Shown here: positions 18,301 through 27,300 of the stretch, in pieces | How positions within the stretch are numbered: the stretch's first letter is position 1 | Layout of the letters: every line of letters starts with the position of its first letter | NCBI GenBank assembly: GCA_047947135.1 | Contig: CP170457.1 | Coordinates: 4,030,001-4,094,000, forward strand | Source: Planctobacterium sp047947135 | GTDB taxonomy: Bacteria; Pseudomonadota; Gammaproteobacteria; Enterobacterales; Alteromonadaceae | Reading direction: 5' to 3' | DNA: 64,000 bases | Translations under genes and position numbers: made by a program | Notes under the pieces: model-generated | What the model was told of the DNA's origin: nothing | Databases searched by the model: none | Seen by the model: only the letters and a program-made list of their open reading frames with translations

Positions 18301-21300
18301 ATGAAACAGGAGATATTACATTAACCGGTAGTTGTGGTGTGCATACCAGCAATGCCTCACTCAGTGTCGGCAACAATACCTTCGCTATCCAGGCGTCTGA
18401 CAATACCTCGGTATTAAACGAAGGTACCTACAGTGACTGTGGGGCTTACCTGGTGGACGATGCGGGCAATACCGGCAACACCATAACTCTTACGTCATTT
18501 GAAGTAGACACCACCTCGCCAACGATTATTGAAGTCACCCCTGTCTCCTCACCGACGTCAGATTCGACTCCGGATGTCGTTATATCTTTGAGTGAGGGTG
18601 GTACGTTAGCCGTCGGCGGTAGTTGTGGTTCCGCATCAGAAGGTGCAGTGAGTTCAGGTACGATTACCATTGCGTTGACCGATACGGACAACAGCTCAGC
18701 GTTAGCCTCAGGTGCTTACAATGACTGTGAGCTAAGCATGACTGACGCTGCAGGTAATGTGAGTTCAGCGATAACCTTAAACGCATTTTCAATTGATACA
18801 TCGGCGCCAACGTTGGCCAGCTCCGCGCCATTTGATAATGCCACCAGCGTTGTGATTGGTAACAATATTGTCCTGACGTTTTCGGAAGATGTGTCTTTTA
18901 GCTCAGGCACTATTGCCATTATTGATGTGGATGCAAGCACCGTTGTTGAAAGCTTTAGCAGCGGGGATGTTACAGTTTCCGGTGCTAATGTCACAATCAA
19001 TCCAACCAGTAACTTAGGGGCAGGTAGCAATTACGCAGTTCAAATTGGATCCGATGCACTGACCGATACAGCGGGCAATGCTTATGCTGGCATCAGTAAC
19101 AATACCACGTTGAATTTTACGACTCGTCCTAATGTGGTGCTCTCAGTCGATAGCAGTACTATCGCAGAAGACGGCGGCACGGCAACTATTACCGCTGCAT
19201 TACAGAATGAAGGTGGCAGTGCCTTTACCACTGCAGATGAAGTAGTCCTTAATTTGAATTTAACGGGTACAGCCACACGCAATACAGATTATAGTCTTGC
19301 AGGAACGGGATTTGACCCTAACGACGGCAGTTTGACGTTTCTTACGATTGGAATCAGCGCAAGCAGCAATACCATCGTTGTGACCGCCACCGACGATGTC
19401 ACTTCCGATACAGGTGAAACGCTCGCATTTGATTTAGATTCAGCAACGAATGCCACTGAAGCGTCAGCACAATCGGTCACCATTACTATCAATGAAAACG
19501 CCTTACCTACATTGACAAGCCTGGATGGCGCTTCAACTTTTACTGAAGATGGTTCATCGGTGGTCATCGACAGCAACGTTACCATTTCCGATGCTGAATT
19601 AGATGCGCTTAATAGTGGCAGTGGTAATTACACAGGAGCAACCCTGACCATCGCCCGCAGTGGGGGGGCCAATTCTGAAGATACCCTGAGTGTGCAAAGC
19701 GGCAGCCAAATGGCCGTATCGGGCACTGATATAACCAATACTGTTGGTGATAAATTCGCAGGGTTTACCTCTGGCAGCGGTTCGTTAACGGTTAGCTTTA
19801 GTGGCGATGTCACAATACCCACCACAGCGCTGGTAAATGAAGTGCTGCAAAATATCACGTTCAGCAACGGTTCTGACAATCCGGACGCTTCTGTCTCATT
19901 AGTGTGGACCTTTAATGACACGGTGACAGATACCTCCGAAACCGCCACTGTGTATATTTCGCCGATAAATGACGCACCGACTGTGGCATCTGTACCCGCA
20001 ACGCTGGGTGTTACTGAAGATGTACAAGGCATATTGAGTCTTTCTAATGTCGTTATGAATGATCCTGAAGATGATGCCGTTACCCTGAGTCTTTCGGTGA
20101 GCGAAGGTACGTTTGGCAACCCTATAGATGGTTCTGGTGTCGGGGCTGGTGTGGTTGAGACGTTCAACGGCGGTGGCTTAATAACCCTGGTAGGTAGCGC
20201 TACGGATATTAATACTTACCTGGATAATGCCTCGGCAATTTCTTATACAACGGCGTCTAATTCAAATACCACTGCCACATTAACATTAACGCCCAGGGAT
20301 GCCGGAGACACTGGCACTGCTGCTACCACCACTCTCGCTGTTACGGCGGTCAATGACGTTCCGTCGGACATTAGCTTAAGTGGCACAACAGTATCTGATG
20401 CTGATAGTTCTGGTACCACCGTTGGTACATTGACCTCAGTCGATGTGGACAGTAGTAGCTTCACTTATTCATTAGTCAGTACCGGAACATCAACAGCCGG
20501 CGCATGCGGTGTCGATACCGATAATGGTAATTTCAGTATTTCGGGCGACACACTGCAGACAGCAAATAGTTTTACCGCCGGAAATAGCCAAACGATATGT
20601 ATTCAAACGTCTGATGGGGCACTGACTTATCAGGAAGCGTTTGTTATCACGGTCAGCGATGGCACTGCTCCATCACTATCGTCCAGTTCACCATCAGACA
20701 ATAGTGTTTCAGTTGCGGTGGGCAGCAATGTAGTGCTGGTATTTGATGATGATATCGCGTTTGGCTCTGGCACTATTTCTCTTATCAATACGTCAGACAG
20801 TAATTCAACGGTTGAAACCTATGTCAGCGGTGGGGGCAGCAACAGTGGTTCGGCCAGCATCAGCGGGACAACACTCACCCTTAATCCGGGCAGCGACCTG
20901 CTCGCGGGGAACAGTTATGCCGTGCAAATTGATGCCAATGCGATCACCGATGACAGCAGTAATGGCTTCGCTGGTATTACAAACAACACCACGCTGAATT
21001 TTACCACGCAACCCCAGGTGGTGATTAGTGTTGATGAATCTGAGATCAGCGAACCTGCAACGGAATCGGCGGTGGTTACTGTTGCCTTGCAGGATGATTC
21101 AGGCAGCGCGTTTACGGCCGTTGATGATGTGGAAGTTGAATTTACGTTAAGCGGCACAGCAACAAACAGCTCTGACTATTCAGTCACTGGATTATCCGGG
21201 CCAAACGACAACACATTGACCATATCAACAGGCAACAACAGCAGCTCCTTTACTGTCACTGCCATTGACGATGGCGCTGGTGACGACGGTGAAACCGTTA

Positions 21301-24300
21301 TCGTTGATGTGGTTTCTGTTAATAATGGCACTGAATCTGCCACACAAACAGAAACCATTACTATTGGTGAAAATTCAGCGCCTACTATTTCTTCATTACC
21401 TTCAATTGCAACTATTACGGAAGATACAGAATCAACGCTGGATCTATCCGCAACGGAATTTGCCGATGGCGAAGGTGACTCATTAGAAGTTATCTTGCGG
21501 GTAAGCTCCGGTAAAATCACCTCACCTTTAGGTAACTCTGGTAGTGTCAATGTAAATAGTCCCGTTAGCACTCAACTAACTCTTATCGGCACACCCACAA
21601 ACCTTAACAGTTACCTTGATAATGCAAATGCAGTCGCTGTTACATCAGACGAAAATGCCACTGATAATATCACGCTTACGGCAATGCCAAATGATGGCTC
21701 GGTTGATGGTAATACGGCGACAATGATATTAGCGGTTGATCCGGTCAATGATCATCCCACAAGCAATTATGTTTCGAACGGCACGTTTGAATTTGATGGC
21801 GGTACAATCAGTGGTGCGATCTATTCAGAAGAGGTAGACGGGACGACTTTGACAGTACAAGGTAGTACTGCCGACTGGAGTTTAACAACGCTCACATCAG
21901 GTAATTTTGATGGTAGCAACATATCTTCTGTAACTAGCGTAACATCTAGCATTATTTTCACAATCAGTGACCCAGTAGATATAGACTCATTTGTATTCGA
22001 AAACGATGATAGCAATGCTGCTAGTAGTGGTACATTCACATTTGCAGTACTTGGTACCGAAAACAATGAACCGATTCCAACAGATACAACATCAAGTACA
22101 CTAGGTCTTATTGATGTTAATGATTGGAATAGTGTAACTGGATACCTCATTACACATTCAAATGGCACAATGGGGCCATTGTTAGATGATATTTCTTTTT
22201 CTAAAGCCGCTTCATTAGCTGATATTACGTTTACAGAAGATACAGCGGGTAATTTAGATTTATCCCTACTAGAAGTTTCAGACGTCGACAGCTCAACAAT
22301 AACCCTATTACTGAGTGTGGATGACGGTACATTTTCCCCACCAGTCAGCCCGATGACTGGCAACTTGGCAGCGAATCTTGATGGTAATGTAATCTCACTA
22401 GTGGGTACACCAAGTGAAATTAATTCCTATTTGGATACTCCGACGTTTATTAGTTATACACCGTCTACAGATACCAATGGTGACAATGCGGCCACTCTAA
22501 CAACATCGGCTAATGACGGTGATGGCAGTGGTGATGTTGCACTGACGACAATCAGCATTGATATCAGCGCTGTTAACGATGCACCTGAAATTAGTAATTT
22601 TAACAGTGATTCGCTTAGCTATACTGAAGACGACACCGCCATGGCGATTGATCAGAACGGCGATGCGACAGTCACAGATGTCGACAATACCGACTTTAAT
22701 GGCGGTACGCTCACCGCAACAATTAGCAACAACCAGGTGAGCACTGAAGATATTCTGACCTTCACCGATACCGATGTGACTTTGTCTGGCACCACCTCTG
22801 GATCAGACATTACGATTGACGGTGTAGTCATTGGTACATTAGGAAGTGCCATAACTGAAGGCAATACGCTGACCGCCGTTCTCAACGAAGAGGCGACGGT
22901 AGCGAGAGTGCAAACTTTGGTAAGAAGCATTGCTTATCAAAACAGTAATACCAGCACGCCTGCCGAGAGCACAAGATCAGTCTCCGTGACACTGAACGAT
23001 GGTGCTGACACCTCTACAGGTGTAACCGCAAGCGTCGTGGTAGGAGCAGAAAATGATGCCCCGACTATCGGCGGAACGCCGCCGACTAATGCACTGGAAG
23101 ATGTGGCGTATTCGTTTACACCCACCGCCAGTGATCCGGAAAACGATACGTTAACCTTCAGTATCACGAATCAACCTTCATGGGCTAATTTCAACAGCAG
23201 CTCTGGTGCACTTTCGGGTACGCCTGCAAATAATGATGTTGGTAACTACAATGGCATAGTGATCTCTGTCTCAGATGGCACGACAAGTGCAAGTTTACCC
23301 AGCTTTAATATTGAGGTAATCAATGTTAATGATGCACCAACTATTGGCGGTACTCCCCCGACGACGATTGCGGAAGATAGCCAATATAGCTTTACCCCAA
23401 GTGCTGAGGATGTAGATGGTGATCAACTGAATTTCTCCGCGACAGGACTTCCGGACTGGGCATCGTTTAACCAAAATACTGGCAGAATCTCTGGCACGCC
23501 ACGCAATGACGATGTTGGCACTCATAGCAATATCGTGATAAGTGTCAGCGATGGTGAAGCAACAGCGAGTCTGCCTGCGTTTTCAATCACGGTAACCAAT
23601 ACCAATGATGCACCATCTATTACAGGTGTACCATCTGGTTCGGCGACGCAGGATGAGCTATACAGTTTTATACCCAATGCCAGCGATCAAGATGGAGATG
23701 CACTGACGTTCTCCGTGTCTAACTTACCAAGTTGGGCAAGCTTTGATCAAGCGACAGGCGAAATTTCAGGTACCCCAACTAATGACGATGTAGGGAACTA
23801 CACAGGAATTGTCATTTCAGTTTCTGATGGTACGGCAAGTTCTAGCTTGCCGAGTTTTGACATCACCGTCAGCAATGTTAACGACGCACCAGAAATCGCT
23901 GGTAATCCAGGCACCAGTGTAGATGGCGGTAGTAACTACTCATTTACCCCCACTGCCAGTGATCCCGATAATGACGAATTAACATTCAGTGTTGAAAATC
24001 TGCCTGACTGGGCGGAGTTTGATAGTGCTACTGGTACTTTGTCCGGTTCGCCTGGTAACAGTGATGCAGGGGTTTACAGCAATATTGTCATCACGGTCAG
24101 CGATGGCGAACTGAATGCTTCTTTAGCGCCATTTAGCATTGAAGTTATCTCTGTGAACAACGCACCTGCCATTTCCGATGTTACATTGGTTACCCCTGAA
24201 GATACAGAGCTTACCGCGACACTGGAAGGTCAGGACGAAGATAACAACGACCTGACGTTTACTCTGGTAAGTGAACCCGAACAAGGTAACGCTGTAATTA

Positions 24301-27300
24301 ATGGCAGTGAACTGAGCTATATCCCAGCTGAAAATGATGTCGGAACTTATAGCTTTACGTATAAGGCTAACGATGGCATCGATGATTCAAATATCGCCAC
24401 CATCACAGTGGAAGTGACCGCTGTGAATGACGCCCCGGTTATCGAAGGCGATGCTTTGACCTCTGTGAAAGTGGGCACTGGCTATAGCTTTACGCCTGCT
24501 GCCTCAGATATTGAAAATGATGAATTGACCTTTACGATAAGCAATTTACCGCGTTGGGCGACATTTGATAGCGCAACCGGGACAATTTCAGGCGAGCCCA
24601 CTAATTCAGATGTGGGCACTTATGGTGACATCACTATTGTGGTAAGTGATGGCGATAAAGAGGCAACATTAACACCGTTTAATATTGAAGTGATTGCCAA
24701 TGAAGCACCGGTCATTTCTGGTGCGCCATTGACGTTGGCGCCAGTGGGTGAAGCATACAGCTTTGTGCCCACCGCTACGGATGTCGATGATGAAACCCTG
24801 TCATTTAGCATAGAGAATCAACCAGGTTGGGCAACGTTTGACAGCGAGACCGGAGCATTATCCGGTACACCTGCTGATACTGATGTGGGTGCTACAACGG
24901 GTATTGTCATCAGTGTTACCGATGGATTCTCCAGTGTGTCGTTACCGGCCTTTAGTATTGAAGTCTGTGAAACCTGTGAAGATGTGCCTCCTGTTATCAG
25001 TGGAACACCAGACACAACAGTTGTTGAAGGTTCCAGCTATAGCTTTACGCCAGAAGCGGCAGATGCTAACGACGATGAGCTGACATTCAGCATCAGCAAT
25101 CAACCGTCCTGGGCACAATTTGATTCGGCAACGGGAACATTGTCGGGTACGCCAACAGACACGGATGTAGGCACGACCACAGGCATTGTCATTAGTGTTA
25201 GCGATGGTAACACCACGGTGTCACTGCCAGCCTTTGCTATTGAAGTACTGGAATTAAATGAAGCACCCACCATTTCGGGGACACCAAATACCAGTGTCTT
25301 CCAAAACGAAGAATACCGCTTCTCTCCAACGGCATCCGATCCCGATGAGGACGGGTTAGTCTTCAGCATTGAAAATCAACCTGCATGGGCGTCCTTTAAT
25401 CCAACCACAGGGACTTTACGTGGCAGGCCTAATGGTGACAATGTTGGTACAACCAGCAACATTGTGATCAGCGTCACGGATAATATCAATGCACCGGTGT
25501 CGCTGCCCGCCTTTAATTTGGAAGTGCTGGCCCGCAATACCGCACCTGAAATTTCGGGTAACCCAAGGACAGCGATAACCCAGGGTAAAGAATACCGGTT
25601 TACGCCAACGGCCAGTGATACAGATGGTGATGATTTAACCTTCAGTATTGAGAATATGCCGGATTGGGGGAGTTTTACAGCCACGACGGGTGCCTTGACA
25701 GGTATACCTACAGCCGATGATGTAGGCACGTTTGATGGCATTGTTATTTCAGTCAGTGACGGTCAGGACACCGCCAGTCTTGCCCCCTTCAGCATTAATG
25801 TGACGGCTGCCAATAATGCACCAAGCGCATCGGATAGCACTGTGACCGTGGCTGAAGACAGTGACGTGGATATTATTGCCGAAGTATCCGATCCGGATGG
25901 TGATGAACTCGAGTTTACTGTTATCAGCGGGCCCGCAAATGGTGCATTACTATCCATTCCAAACGGCTGGAGGTATGAGCCAAATCCCGACTTTACGGGA
26001 ACAGATAGTTTTGTCTTCACCGCCTCTGATGGTGAGTTTGAGTCTGACAGTGCCACGGTCAATGTCACCGTTACATCGGTAAATGATGTTCCGGAAGCCG
26101 TTGATGATAGCTTCACGGTGGACCAACTACCGTCGGCAATTTACACCCTGGATGTGCTAGCCAACGACACGGATCCGGACATTGCAACCGCAGGTGATAG
26201 CCTGACACTACAAGGTGCCAGTGCCAACCTGGGAAGCGTGTCCATTGTGGATAATCAGTTACAGTATACTCCTGGCAACAGCTTTCTGGGACGCGTACGG
26301 TTATCTTATTCGGTGAGGGATAATGCCCGTGCCCAGGACAGGGCTAATGTGTCATTAACCATTAATGGGGTCAGCGGTGTCAATGCACCCTCTATCGTCG
26401 TGCCTGATGATGTGACGGTGGATGCCACCGGATTATTCACTAAGGTAGACCTTGGTGTAGCGACCGCCACTGACGCGGATGGCAACCCGTTGCCGGTTTC
26501 ATTGGTTGACGGTGATACAACTTTCCCACCTGGCAGTCATACGGTGTTTTGGCAAACTGAAGATCGTTTCGGTACGACGAGTACCGAGTCACAGGAAGTG
26601 AATGTTAATCCCAGAATATCGCTGAGCAAAGATAAGAAGGTATCTGAGGGAAGTCGTAGCCGGGTGCGCGTCATTCTTAACGGTGATGCACCCAGTTATC
26701 CAATAACTGTGCCCTACACTGTCACCGGAACGGCACAGGGCGACAGTATCGACCACAACGCCGAGTCCGGCGCGGTGACCTTTGAGCAAGGACGAGAGCA
26801 GGTTATTCACTTTGACATATTTAACGACAGTGAAATTGAGGTTGAAGAAAGTATCATCTTCACCCTTGATGAAGGACAAAACCGCGGGGCAAATCGTCGT
26901 TCGGTGATCACCATTTCGGAGCAAAATATCGCGCCTGAAATTGCACTTAGAGTGTTCCAGAATGGTAACAGACGCCGGACCGTGGCACAGGATGAAGGTC
27001 AGGTCACCATTCAGGCAACGGTGACCGATGCTAATCCTCAGGATTCCCTGAATACTGAATGGACAGCCAGTGGCATCAGCAATGTATCTGATGAGGAACT
27101 CACTTTCGCCTTCGACCCTTCCACAGTCGCCGTAGGGGTTTATGAGTTCACGTTGTTTGCCAGTGATGATGGTGATCCTATCCTGTCCAGTACCAATACA
27201 GCGGTTATTGATGTGGTGGATTCCCTGACGGTGTTAAGTGATGACACTGACAGCGATGGCGACTTAATCCCGGATTCCCAGGAAGGATTTGCCGACAGTG

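Noticed and set aside
23050..25815. Repeated DNA units that could suggest a CRISPR-like or satellite array
   Set aside because: The units are about 280-300 bases, diverged at the DNA level and stay in one frame; they are protein-domain repeats.
16251..26116. Many antisense open frames of 60-180 codons opposite the giant gene
   Set aside because: They mirror the repetitive, Thr/Ser/Asp-rich coding strand, lack ribosome sites and show no domain pattern. They are composition artefacts.
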